Under the pieces are notes generated by a model that had not been told where the DNA came from, searched no databases, and saw nothing but the letters and a program-made list of their open reading frames with translations. A DNA stretch of 64,000 bases from assembly GCA_965116335.1 (NCBI GenBank), contig OZ220677.1, positions 1,364,001 through 1,428,000 of the forward strand. Direction: 5' to 3'. This stretch comes from G963663315 sp965116335. GTDB lineage: Bacteria > Pseudomonadota > Gammaproteobacteria > Arenicellales > Poriferihabitantaceae. Numbering within the stretch: the first letter of the stretch is position 1; every line of letters starts with the position of its first letter. Below are positions 26,139-33,984 of this stretch, one piece after another. Made by a program: the position numbers and the translations under genes.

Positions 26139-27928
26139 TACCCCAGAAAAGCACGGTTATCCGAGCAGAGGCTATGTTGTTCTCCAATCTGTTCCGTCAA
26201 GGGCAGTTTGAAGTACCGTGGCACCAGCGCTATTACGATTGGAGTGCAGGCCACGTCCGGGCATTGCTTCAGGATATTGACGAAGCGATCAAAGAAAGCC
26301 GTGACTGTTATTTTCTGGGTGCGATTATGCTGGTGGAGAATGGGAAAAATCTATGGAAGATCAACGATGGTCAGCAGCGTATGATCACGATATCGTTGAT
26401 CTACGCAGCTTTATGTCGACGATTCGCTGAAGAGTCACACGGCTCTCATCGTGAGGGACTGGCATTGCAACTGCTGTTCAATCTGAATGTCAATAAACCC
26501 TGCACCTTGGAGAATGCGGAAGACTATAGGCCTCGGGTAACGCCACCGAGGAACGACATGATGCGCTACAGACAGATGATTCGTGGGAATACCATAGGCT
26601 CTAACGGTTTGCTGACAACCGCATGGGGAGAAATTGAAAACTTTTTCTCCCCGATGAGTTTGGAAAAATCGAAATCGTATTTCGATTTTCTGCTTGAAAA
26701 GCTTGAAATTGCGTGCTTTTGGATTCCGCACCATATAGATCCAAATGCGATATATGAAACTATCAACAGCAGGGGCAAGCCACTTGAAGATCTGGACCTG
26801 ATCCGTAACTACCTCTACTCCCACTTCAACGAAGCTGATGACTCAGAAAAGAAGAATTCCGTACATGATAGCCTGGAAAGAATACGCACAGCGATTCCTC
26901 ATACCAGGAAGACATCCGACTACCTACGATGTCACTTACAGTGCAAATACGGCTTTTTGCCGAAAGACGACTTCTATCGCAAGACCAAGGAAGCGATGCG
27001 AAACCAGAAAGACAAATCCCATGATAAAAAAGAACTATCAACAGACTATGTATTTCATCTGATTCAACAACTCGCCACCCCAGAAAATCTGCAACTCTTC
27101 AAAGTCATAACAGCACCAAGTCCGGATCCAGAGTTTATCAAGGCATTCGAAGTTGCATCCGGCACAACCAATTCGCCGAGAAATCTAACGATTTTCCTTC
27201 AGGAGTTGAACAGCTACACGGTCAGCCTTCCCTTGGTTTTTGCGATACTGATCGGGTACATGCGTGAAACGGATGGTCGAAAGAAAAAACGGATTGCCAG
27301 AATTGCAAACAAGAACCTTCATCGGCTGGCAACCTTTGTTCTCAGAACAGCGTTTGCAGCACCAAAATTCGAACCATCGCATTTTGAAACAGAGTTTTCG
27401 AATTATGCCCAACATATTATGTCCTCCAATGACTTGCCGGATGATGAGTTTTACCAGTTCTTGACAAATTGTGACCGTACAGCTTTTGGGATTCTAATTG
27501 ACTCAAGATTCAAGTCAGCAATTCTTGAGAGAACTCAGATGACTGGAACAAAAAGAATCAAGCATTTTCTAGTCGGAGTAAACAGCAAGCTGCAACCCGA
27601 TGCAAAACTGATAAACGAACGACAGTGCAGCATTGAGCATATCTTCCCAAAATCACAGAAACATTGGGCTGGCTGGGCCGGTTTCGAAAATGTCGATCAA
27701 TCCGACTGGGTCCAGAGAATCGGCAACCTTACACTGATGGGAGTAGCAGATAATAAACCCGGAGATAAGTACAACGAAAGCTTTACCAAGAAGCGCCAGA
27801 GTTATCTTGACAGCAGTATTAAACTTACACGCGAATTGGGCGAGCATGACGACTGGAGTCCGGCCAGGATCATAGCAAGGGAAAAGGAGATGGCGACATA
27901 TGCTGCTGATGTCTGGACGTTCAAGTGA
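26135..27928 (+). CDS. DUF262-DUF1524 nuclease (GmrSD/SspE-like)
   Basis: This is a 597-residue protein. The N-terminal DUF262 domain (residues about 10-300) has VPWHQRYYDW and the nucleotide-binding motif INDGQQRMITISLIYAAL. The C-terminal DUF1524 domain has the HNH-like CSIEHIFPKS and a later IGNLTLMG motif. GmrSD restricts modified phage DNA, and SspE, of the same layout, uses phosphorothioate sensing to control its nuclease. Its place directly after the sulfurtransferase suggests it is the modification-aware effector. The start is a TTG, forced by coupling to the upstream stop. The stop overlaps the next GTG start. Confidence 0.87.
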   Translation: MIPQKSTVIRAEAMLFSNLFRQGQFEVPWHQRYYDWSAGHVRALLQDIDEAIKESRDCYFLGAIMLVENGKNLWKINDGQQRMITISLIYAALCRRFAEESHGSHREGLALQLLFNLNVNKPCTLENAEDYRPRVTPPRNDMMRYRQMIRGNTIGSNGLLTTAWGEIENFFSPMSLEKSKSYFDFLLEKLEIACFWIPHHIDPNAIYETINSRGKPLEDLDLIRNYLYSHFNEADDSEKKNSVHDSLERIRTAIPHTRKTSDYLRCHLQCKYGFLPKDDFYRKTKEAMRNQKDKSHDKKELSTDYVFHLIQQLATPENLQLFKVITAPSPDPEFIKAFEVASGTTNSPRNLTIFLQELNSYTVSLPLVFAILIGYMRETDGRKKKRIARIANKNLHRLATFVLRTAFAAPKFEPSHFETEFSNYAQHIMSSNDLPDDEFYQFLTNCDRTAFGILIDSRFKSAILERTQMTGTKRIKHFLVGVNSKLQPDAKLINERQCSIEHIFPKSQKHWAGWAGFENVDQSDWVQRIGNLTLMGVADNKPGDKYNESFTKKRQSYLDSSIKLTRELGEHDDWSPARIIAREKEMATYAADVWTFK

Positions 27929-29331
27929 TATCCGACGATATTGATAAACTTCGGCATCTTACTGAAACTGAACTGCACGTCCCCGCACCCCTCCATGAAT
28001 ATCAGTGGGAAGGAGTGTCTTTCTTGTTCAGGTCCCACTCGGCACTACTGGCCGATGAGATGGGGCTGGGAAAGACAGTCCAGACTGCTGTCGCATTAGC
28101 ACTTCTTCTGAATGGTCGAAGCGATGTGAGTCGGGTCCTGATCGTCGCACCTGCATCCCTGACAATGAATTGGATTTCAGAGCTCTCGACATGGGCTCCT
28201 TCGTTGACAGTGAGACTTGTACAGGGTTCTGCAAGTAACAGGGAAGCATTCTATCTGTTGCCAATACCTGTTCTCATAGCTTCTTATGAGCAGATTCGAC
28301 AAGATGGCTTGGACCGCATTCCCCTGAATACATTCGATCTCGTTGTTCTTGACGAGGCACAGCGCATCAAAAACAGCAATTCCACTACAGCACTGGCTTG
28401 TCGCATTTTGCAGAGGAAGCGTGCTTGGGCACTCTCAGCAACGCCTCTTGAAAACAAGGATGAGGATGTCAGATCGATTCTCGGTTTCCTTGATCCGTCT
28501 ATCGGAGAAAGTCCTTCAAAGGTACGCCTGGTAGAGAAACTGGAATCGATGATGCTCAGGCGACGAAAAGCGGATGTTCGGGCCGAACTTCCACCCGTTA
28601 TTATTCAGGACCTGAAGCTTGCTCTTTCGACACCCCAGAGAAAGGCATATAACGAGTTGTGGCTAAATCGTGTAGCCACAGTCAACACAGGCAATACTGA
28701 AACAGATATCAGTGCTGCCCTGCTTGGATTAATCACCAAACTGAAAATCGTCTGTAATCTGGATGAAGAAGCGAATGCCTCATCGAAGTTGGATGTGCTT
28801 AAGGAAGTCAGCGAAAACGCGGGGATGTCTGCCAGAATTCTCGTGTTCTCGCAGTTCGTCAAGACGCTCAAGTGGATTTCCGAGAGGATTGATCTCTCGC
28901 ATGGTCTCCTGACAGGTTCAATGTCTCTTGCGGAAAGGCAGGCGGCCATAGACGAGTTCAAGAACAACGAATCTCCGCGCCTGCTTCTGATATCTCTTCG
29001 GGCCGGGGGCGTTGGTCTGAACCTGGGCGAAGCGACTCATGTAATTGTATTCGACAGATGGTGGAATCCCGCTGTTGAGGCTCAAGCCATATATCGTGCT
29101 CATCGCTTTGATCGTGCAGACCCATTGCATGTCGTCCGCTTTCTGATAGCTGATTCGATTGAGGAACGAATTGCGGATATACTTGAGAAAAAAAGTGTTC
29201 TATTCGACGAAGTCATTGAATCTGTTGAGACAAGTTCTCCTTCCTTTACGAAGAAGGAATTGATGCAGATTCTGAAAGTAACGGATAGTGATTTCCCTTT
29301 GATCGAAAACCAAATCCAGACGGAAAAGTAA
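27925..29331 (+). CDS. SNF2-family helicase/translocase
   Basis: This 468-residue protein is little more than the helicase core. Motif I is ADEMGLGKTVQTAVAL, motif II is VVLDEAQRIKN, motif III is ALSATPLEN, motif V is RAGGVGLNLGEATHVIV and motif VI is QAIYRAHRFDRADP. SNF2 enzymes translocate on double-stranded DNA. There is no N- or C-terminal nuclease or recognition domain, so it probably works with the neighbouring proteins. SNF2 helicases also occur in Dpd, DISARM and some Dnd-linked restriction loci. GTG start, 4-nt overlap with the previous gene. Confidence 0.9.
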   Translation: MISDDIDKLRHLTETELHVPAPLHEYQWEGVSFLFRSHSALLADEMGLGKTVQTAVALALLLNGRSDVSRVLIVAPASLTMNWISELSTWAPSLTVRLVQGSASNREAFYLLPIPVLIASYEQIRQDGLDRIPLNTFDLVVLDEAQRIKNSNSTTALACRILQRKRAWALSATPLENKDEDVRSILGFLDPSIGESPSKVRLVEKLESMMLRRRKADVRAELPPVIIQDLKLALSTPQRKAYNELWLNRVATVNTGNTETDISAALLGLITKLKIVCNLDEEANASSKLDVLKEVSENAGMSARILVFSQFVKTLKWISERIDLSHGLLTGSMSLAERQAAIDEFKNNESPRLLLISLRAGGVGLNLGEATHVIVFDRWWNPAVEAQAIYRAHRFDRADPLHVVRFLIADSIEERIADILEKKSVLFDEVIESVETSSPSFTKKELMQILKVTDSDFPLIENQIQTEK

Positions 29332-29333
29332 TC

Positions 29334-30164
29334 ATGGCAAAAATTATTGAATATCAGAATATACCACTTGATCAATTGACGATTGGGAAAGGCCAGGCAC
29401 GTACGCAGGATATTGCCAAGGGTATTGATGAACTGGCACACAGCATTGATGCACAAGGATTGCTGCAGCCAATTGTCGTCTGCCCTGCACAGGAAGACAA
29501 CAAATGGGAAATCCTTACGGGCCAGAGGCGGTTTTTGGCACATAGGAAATTAGGGAAAGATGCTATTTCAGCAGCTGTACTTGACCAACGCGCCCCAGAG
29601 GGGGAGGCCAAGGCAATCTCGATCACAGAAAATCTGATGCGTCGAAAGCTGTCTGGAAAGGAATTGACAGACGGAATTTTATTTTTGTATAACATCTATG
29701 GAACCATCAAAGCCGTCGTCCAAACTACCGGCCTGCCGTATAAGGATGTAACGGACCACATCAAATATCCACGTCTGCTGCCGGAGCTAAAACGCATGGT
29801 GGATGATCATGAAATCGATATTAATGCTGCTGTCAAAGCACAGGATGCAGCAATTGACTACGATGATGAACCGAATCTGGAAGTAGCAATCAAACTTGCT
29901 AAGGAGATGGCTCCGATGACAGGAGTTCAGAGGAAAAAACTTGCAAAAACACGCAAAGAGCATCCTGAAAAACCCATTGACGACATAATCGAAGATTCAA
30001 AAACCGGGGCAAGAGTAACTCAGATAATGACAACAGTTACTCAGGATACACACGATGCTATTCAACAGTTTGCACATAGTGAGGAAACGACGCAAGACGA
30101 GGCTGCAGCCATGCTTATCGAAGAAGCTTTGATTGAGCGCGGCTTTCTGAACGAATACGCCTGA
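29334..30164 (+). CDS. ParB N-domain (CTPase/Srx-fold) protein of the sulfur system
   Basis: This is a 276-residue protein. Residues about 8-105 match the ParB/RepB/Spo0J N-domain: PLDQLTIGKGQARTQ, then LQPIVVCP, then EILTGQRRFLAHRKLG (GERRXXA-like box) and ITENLMRRKLS. A ParB-type HTH is weak or replaced by a short helical region (ELTDGILFLYN). The C-terminus (QDTHDAIQQFAHSEETTQDEAA) looks like a ribbon-helix-helix or dimerisation element. The ParB and DndB (DGQHR) folds are considered related, so it may fill the DndB-like regulatory place; this is inference. It starts 2 nt after the helicase stop. Confidence 0.75.
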   Translation: MAKIIEYQNIPLDQLTIGKGQARTQDIAKGIDELAHSIDAQGLLQPIVVCPAQEDNKWEILTGQRRFLAHRKLGKDAISAAVLDQRAPEGEAKAISITENLMRRKLSGKELTDGILFLYNIYGTIKAVVQTTGLPYKDVTDHIKYPRLLPELKRMVDDHEIDINAAVKAQDAAIDYDDEPNLEVAIKLAKEMAPMTGVQRKKLAKTRKEHPEKPIDDIIEDSKTGARVTQIMTTVTQDTHDAIQQFAHSEETTQDEAAAMLIEEALIERGFLNEYA

Positions 30165-30889
30165 TGCTGCCAGGCTTAAGTCCGCTGGAACTAGGACGCC
30201 TTCGAATGTCCGTGGGATATGGAACTCATAAGAAAGGACGTCCTCTCTCCCCTGTCGAAGTGGGACTGTATCTTCACCGTGCACGTGATACCGGGGTATC
30301 ACTTAACGAATGTGCAAATGCAATACAGCTCAATGGAACAGGGCATATCGGACGCTTCCTGCGTATTCTGACATTACCTGACGACCTCCAGCACCTGATT
30401 AACTGGGGAGCTGGCAAGGACTTCATTGGTTTTTCTTCCGCAGTTGAGATGGCCAAACTGGAAAATGCTGATGAACAACGTGTGGTTGCTGAATCAATTA
30501 TGGAAAATAATCTGAAAAAAGCCGAAGTCGGTCAGATAGTGCAGCTTCGGAGTCGATCAGGGCGTTCGATTTCCGATTGCGTGTCGGAAGTGTTGGGTAT
30601 GCGGACAATAATTGAAAAACGCTATGTCTTTATTGGCTCACTCAAGGATAAAAATGTTCAGGACGCACTTATTGGACTGACGCAGATCAAGCGGGACCTG
30701 ATTCTCGATTCCTCGCTTCAACGCCTCGGACTCCGCGAGGTATCGGGCCGGTTAGGGAAGCAGTTCTTCACTTTGGTAGGAGGAAAGTATTTTAACGAAT
30801 CAATGAGAAGCATTGGTAAACAGAATATTGAGCGGAGACTTCGGTCCCATATCGCTGAGGCTGTAGAAAATGTCAGATCCGATAGTTGA
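30164..30889 (+). CDS. ParB/KorB HTH-like protein of the sulfur system
   Basis: This is a 241-residue protein. Residues about 30-125 resemble the ParB DNA-binding region: LSPVEVGLYLHRARDTG, an HTH-like NECANAIQLNGTGHIGRFL, the characteristic LTLPDDLQHLINWGAGKDF, and a LKKAEVGQIVQ stretch. It lacks the GERR CTP-binding domain, which the upstream gene provides. The two genes therefore look like a ParB split in two. The C-terminal 100 residues are not recognised. Start and stop overlap both neighbours (1 nt and 20 nt). Confidence 0.6.
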   Translation: MLPGLSPLELGRLRMSVGYGTHKKGRPLSPVEVGLYLHRARDTGVSLNECANAIQLNGTGHIGRFLRILTLPDDLQHLINWGAGKDFIGFSSAVEMAKLENADEQRVVAESIMENNLKKAEVGQIVQLRSRSGRSISDCVSEVLGMRTIIEKRYVFIGSLKDKNVQDALIGLTQIKRDLILDSSLQRLGLREVSGRLGKQFFTLVGGKYFNESMRSIGKQNIERRLRSHIAEAVENVRSDS

Positions 30890-31898
30890 TGTGCTTGCAA
30901 ATGGGACCGTTTGTCTGGGTTCGGAAGTAGTATGCGATGGGTTTGCCAGTGGTTATCCGTATCGTGTCCAAACGCATATCCACGATGATCACATGAGGGA
31001 GTTTGGCACAAGCAAAGGACTACAGGACTTGTTGATGAGCCCTGAAACTTATGACCTGTTGATAGCAGAGTATAATGCAGACCTTGAATATCGCGATAAT
31101 CTCCATCCGATTTATCGAGGCACTGAACACGTGTTCAGTAGTGGTTCGAAACTGTTTCTTTTACCCTCTAACCACATGCTTGGTTCCTGCCAAGTCATGC
31201 TGGAACAACCGGACGGTTTGCGAATCGGTTATTCAGGGGATTTTGGCTGGCCTCTTGAACAAGTGATCGAAGTTGACGAACTTGTTGTGGACAGCACTTA
31301 TGGGGGGCCGAACAGTGTTCGAAATTATACGCAGGGGGAGGCTGAGGAGTGTCTGTTGAGTACTGTTTGTGACCGATTACCACACGGATCCGTGCATATC
31401 CGTGCTTACCGGGGAACTATTGAGCGGGTATTGCAGGTACTTTATGGCAGTGTGGATGTACCCATTCTGGCAAGCACACGTCTTATCAGGGAAGTGGAGG
31501 TTTATCAAAAGTACGGATTTGCCGCAGGAAAACTGGACGCTCTTGACTCTGATACCGGACGCTCTGCTGTAAAAGAACGATCCTACATTCGGCTTTATTC
31601 AAAAGGGGATGGATTCGGCAATGAATTGATCGAGGGGACAACAATCACGTGCAGTGCTTTCATGGTTGACAGCAATCATCCTCGCAAAGTTTATTCAGAC
31701 AGGGCCTACAGCATTGCATTGTCTAATCATGCGGATTTTCATGAAACGCTGGCATATATTGAGGCTACAGGAGCTAGAAAAGTAGTCACCAACAACACCC
31801 AAAACCACGGATGGGAATTAGCCATTGCTATCAATAATCGCTTTTCGTGTGTTCATGCCCAACCATCTACCAATAGCCCTGGACCGCACTGGGGATAG
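30870..31898 (+). CDS. Metallo-beta-lactamase/beta-CASP family nuclease
   Basis: This 342-residue protein has the metal motif HIHDDHMREF (HXHXDH), SNHMLGSCQVML with the next His, SGDFGW with the bridging Asp, and late motifs typical of the CPSF/Artemis-like branch (ALSNHADFHET, then TNNTQNHG). The closest general families are CPSF-73/exonuclease-like proteins and the ligase-associated DNA exonucleases. As the last gene of the operon it could cut, trim or nick DNA at modification sites. DndA/DndC loci do not usually encode this protein. Confidence 0.8.
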   Translation: MSDPIVDVLANGTVCLGSEVVCDGFASGYPYRVQTHIHDDHMREFGTSKGLQDLLMSPETYDLLIAEYNADLEYRDNLHPIYRGTEHVFSSGSKLFLLPSNHMLGSCQVMLEQPDGLRIGYSGDFGWPLEQVIEVDELVVDSTYGGPNSVRNYTQGEAEECLLSTVCDRLPHGSVHIRAYRGTIERVLQVLYGSVDVPILASTRLIREVEVYQKYGFAAGKLDALDSDTGRSAVKERSYIRLYSKGDGFGNELIEGTTITCSAFMVDSNHPRKVYSDRAYSIALSNHADFHETLAYIEATGARKVVTNNTQNHGWELAIAINNRFSCVHAQPSTNSPGPHWG

Positions 31899-32011
31899 TT
31901 CGGATAAAAATCATTATACAATAGAGAGTGAAATCAGAGATTCCTTAAGGCGGTGGAGACTAAAATCTGTTATCACCTCATCCTCCAGGATTGGGAAACG
32001 CTCGCTGATAT

Positions 32012-32290
32012 GGAAGGAGTAAATTATGAGAACAGAAATACAAGCCACCCAAGATGTATGGCCCATGCTGAACCCCGTTGTTTTCGTTCCCCATGCGGAT
32101 AGTGAATACCAACGGCTTGTGGCTGTACTGGATGATTTGATTGATGTGGTGGGCGAGGATGAAAGCCATCCCCTGGCCTCACTCATGGAGGTCATTGGCG
32201 TACTGATAGAAAAATATGAGGATGACCACGTTCCTGAACTGACGGAGGCATAACAGTCAGAAGACGGACACATTGGGAAACCGACCATTT
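32012..32290 (+). repeat. Duplicated segment carrying a HigA-like gene, copy 1
   Basis: It is almost identical to 40138-40413, from the GGAGTAAATTATG ribosome site to GAAACCGACCATTT past the stop codon. Flanks differ on both sides. Confidence 0.85.
32026..32253 (+). CDS. HigA-like antitoxin N-domain, stand-alone, copy 1
   Basis: This 75-residue protein has a strong ribosome site (GGAGTAAATT). The pattern EYQRLVAVLDDLIDVVGEDE, ASLMEVIGVLIEKYED and HVPEL matches the N-terminal half of HigA-type antitoxins and regulators, but the Cro/C1 HTH domain that normally follows is missing. No HigB toxin is next to it. It could be a relic or a free-standing neutralising domain. An almost identical copy lies at 40148-40375. 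Confidence 0.6.
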   Translation: MRTEIQATQDVWPMLNPVVFVPHADSEYQRLVAVLDDLIDVVGEDESHPLASLMEVIGVLIEKYEDDHVPELTEA

Positions 32291-32525
32291 ACACAGTTTT
32301 GTTTACACCCTCCAATTTTTCAGATAGCCATAGCTTGATGATTGATTGCCGTGTCACTCCAATTCGGCTGGCTTCCCTATCCAGGGATTCGATCATCCAG
32401 ATTGGGAAGTCAACGTTTACCCGCTTTTGATTCTGATTGGGTTTTACTGCTGTAGACAAGTCCAGATCGGTAACGATTTCGTCTTCTCCAGAATCAAATT
32501 TTTTGTCGAGATTTTTAGCTTTCAT
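32289..32525 (-). CDS. brnA: BrnA-type antitoxin, copy 1
   Basis: This 78-residue protein ends in a ribbon-helix-helix domain (KRVNVDFPIWMIESLDREA, then TRQSIIKLWLSEKLE). It overlaps the toxin gene by 11 nt. BrnA neutralises BrnT and represses the pair. The last six residues (GVNKTV) differ from copy 2 (41463-41696), because the duplication ends inside the gene. Confidence 0.8.
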   Translation of the reverse strand: MKAKNLDKKFDSGEDEIVTDLDLSTAVKPNQNQKRVNVDFPIWMIESLDREASRIGVTRQSIIKLWLSEKLEGVNKTV

Positions 32526-32778
32526 ATATTCTTACCTCCGATTTTCGGGCGTGTCTGACGGAAATGATTCTAATCTTCTTGCCTCTGACAGTGGTAATGG
32601 CTGACCAGTACTTTTTGTTGATCTTGCCGATGACTATATATCGCGGTTCATCGGTGGTCTTAGCTTTCAATTCTACGAAATCAGGGTCTTTCCATAGTTT
32701 CTGAGCTTCGAGAAAATCAATCCCGTGTTTTTCCAAATTGGATTGGTTTTTTTCCACGTCAAATTCAAACTCATACAT
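32515..32778 (-). CDS. brnT: BrnT-type toxin (RelE-like RNase), copy 1
   Basis: This 87-residue protein starts EFEFDVEKNQSNLEKHGIDF, the signature of BrnT. Conserved blocks follow: EPRYIVIGKI, then VRGKKIRIISVRHARKSE with the family's RXISXRXA-like active-site region. BrnT is a RelE-fold ribonuclease that blocks translation. The protein is identical to copy 2. Confidence 0.85.
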   Translation of the reverse strand: MYEFEFDVEKNQSNLEKHGIDFLEAQKLWKDPDFVELKAKTTDEPRYIVIGKINKKYWSAITTVRGKKIRIISVRHARKSEVRIYES

Positions 32779-32859
32779 GGTGTATAAAATATACCTTTAT
32801 TAAACCTGTGACAAGTCTATTTGCTCTTAACAGATTCTGATTCTCCTCGTGATCATTTT

Positions 32860-32897
32860 ATGTGCTACTCAACCGGACAATTCATTTGCTCGCTACA
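32860..32897 (+). repeat. 38-bp repeat, right copy of the inverted pair
   Basis: It begins ATGTGCTACTCAACCGGACA and ends TTTGCTCGCTACA. Direct copies lie at 39913-39950 and 42031-42068 (one mismatch), and a diverged inverted copy at 23491-23530. In all three direct copies the similarity stops at GCTCGCTACA, which marks an element end. Confidence 0.75.
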
Positions 32898-32978
32898 GTA
32901 CCAACTGCAGAGTATTGACAATGTGATCACGACGTGCTATCAGTAAATTCAGATCATTACAGAACTGGAAATCGCATC

Positions 32979-33260
32979 ATGACCCAATCAGCCCCTGCCA
33001 CGACGAACATTAACCTTCGGGCGTCCCACGAACAGAAAGCTCTCATAGATCGTGCCGCATCATGTCTCGGGAAGAGTCGTACCCAGTTCATTCTCGACAC
33101 GACCCGGGAAGCGGCGGAACAGGCACTTCTTGACCGCCGTCTCTATCTGCTCGATGACGAGCAATTCGCTGCGTTCGAAGCCGCTATCACTGCGCCTGCG
33201 GAACCGTCAGCGGCACTCCGCAAGACTATGAACGCCCCGCCGCCCTGGGAAGGGAAATGA
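32979..33260 (+). CDS. DUF1778 (TacA-type) antitoxin
   Basis: This 93-residue protein has a ribbon-helix-helix start (TNINLRASHEQKALIDRAA, then KSRTQFILDTTREAA), followed by a flexible C-terminal arm (LDDEQFAAFEAAI...PPPWEGK) that wraps the toxin in TacA. I chose the ATG at MTQSAPATT; an upstream ATG lacks a clear ribosome site. The toxin gene begins 4 nt after its stop. Confidence 0.87.
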   Translation: MTQSAPATTNINLRASHEQKALIDRAASCLGKSRTQFILDTTREAAEQALLDRRLYLLDDEQFAAFEAAITAPAEPSAALRKTMNAPPPWEGK

Positions 33261-33264
33261 GCCT

Positions 33265-33759
33265 GTGCAACGGCCATCGCTTATCTCGAAAGATGATCCA
33301 GTCGATTGTTTCGACAGTGGGAGCCCGATTCTCGATAGCTGGTTGTCCGCACACGCCTTGCAGAATCAGGACTCCGGCGCCTCACGTACCTATGTCGTTC
33401 GTGAGGCGGGTCAGATTGCAGCGTTTTACTCACTTGCGGCCGGGAGTGTGGAGCGCTTGAACGCCCCCGGTGGAATTCGACGGAATATGCCCGATCCGAT
33501 CCCGGTCATGATTCTTGCCCGTCTGGCCGTGGCTCGAACTCATCAGGGACGAGGGCTCGCCCGGGCACTGGTAAGGGATGCGCTTATCAGGACTCTCAAG
33601 GTCTCCGGGATCGCTGGAATACGAGCCATGACTGTCCACGCTATTGATGCACGGGCGGCAGCCTTCTACAAACATTTGGGCTTCATGCCGTCTCCGATAG
33701 ACGACCTCATTTATTTTGCCCGACCGACTTCTGTTCTCGCGGCCATCGACAGAGTCTGA
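33265..33759 (+). CDS. GNAT toxin (TacT-like aminoacyl-tRNA acetyltransferase)
   Basis: This 164-residue GNAT protein starts at a GTG. The acetyl-CoA site is LAVARTHQGRGLARALVRDA (QGRGLA) and the catalytic-type Tyr lies in AAFYKHLGFMPSP. TacT toxins acetylate charged tRNAs and stop translation. Pairing with a DUF1778 antitoxin supports this over a general acetyltransferase. Confidence 0.85.
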   Translation: MQRPSLISKDDPVDCFDSGSPILDSWLSAHALQNQDSGASRTYVVREAGQIAAFYSLAAGSVERLNAPGGIRRNMPDPIPVMILARLAVARTHQGRGLARALVRDALIRTLKVSGIAGIRAMTVHAIDARAAAFYKHLGFMPSPIDDLIYFARPTSVLAAIDRV

Positions 33760-33984
33760 CTGGCAGCCGAGGATTCGAAATGAAACGGGCGACCACAGAG
33801 GGTCGCCCCTACGCATCATGACTTGCAATCTTCATCGTAGGGGACGGTCTCTGTGCCGTCCCGCGACCGTCAGAACGCGCGGCTTACGCCAATCCTTTTT
33901 TACGCCCTGCCGGATTCCATCAACATGGCAGGCAGCCATTTTCCCGGTTTCAGGTTGGCAACCCGTTTCTATACAGTCCCTCTA
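33760..33984. repeat. Gene-free spacer with dispersed palindromes
   Basis: It holds GGGCGACC...GGTCGCCC (33787-33812), then TACGCATCATGACTTGCAA(T/C)CTTCATCGTAGG and the GGGGACGG...CCGTCCCGC unit. The block from about 33778 recurs at 39816-39900. No gene is seen. Confidence 0.7.

Noticed and set aside
24936..31898. Standard Dnd or Dpd system
   Set aside because: No DndB, DndD, DndE or SspB/C-like gene, and no TGT-like DpdA; the only shared parts are DndA, DndC, DUF262 and the SNF2 helicase.
32026..32253. Complete HigBA toxin-antitoxin pair
   Set aside because: Only the N-terminal half of a HigA-like protein is present; neither copy has a RelE/HigB-type gene beside it.
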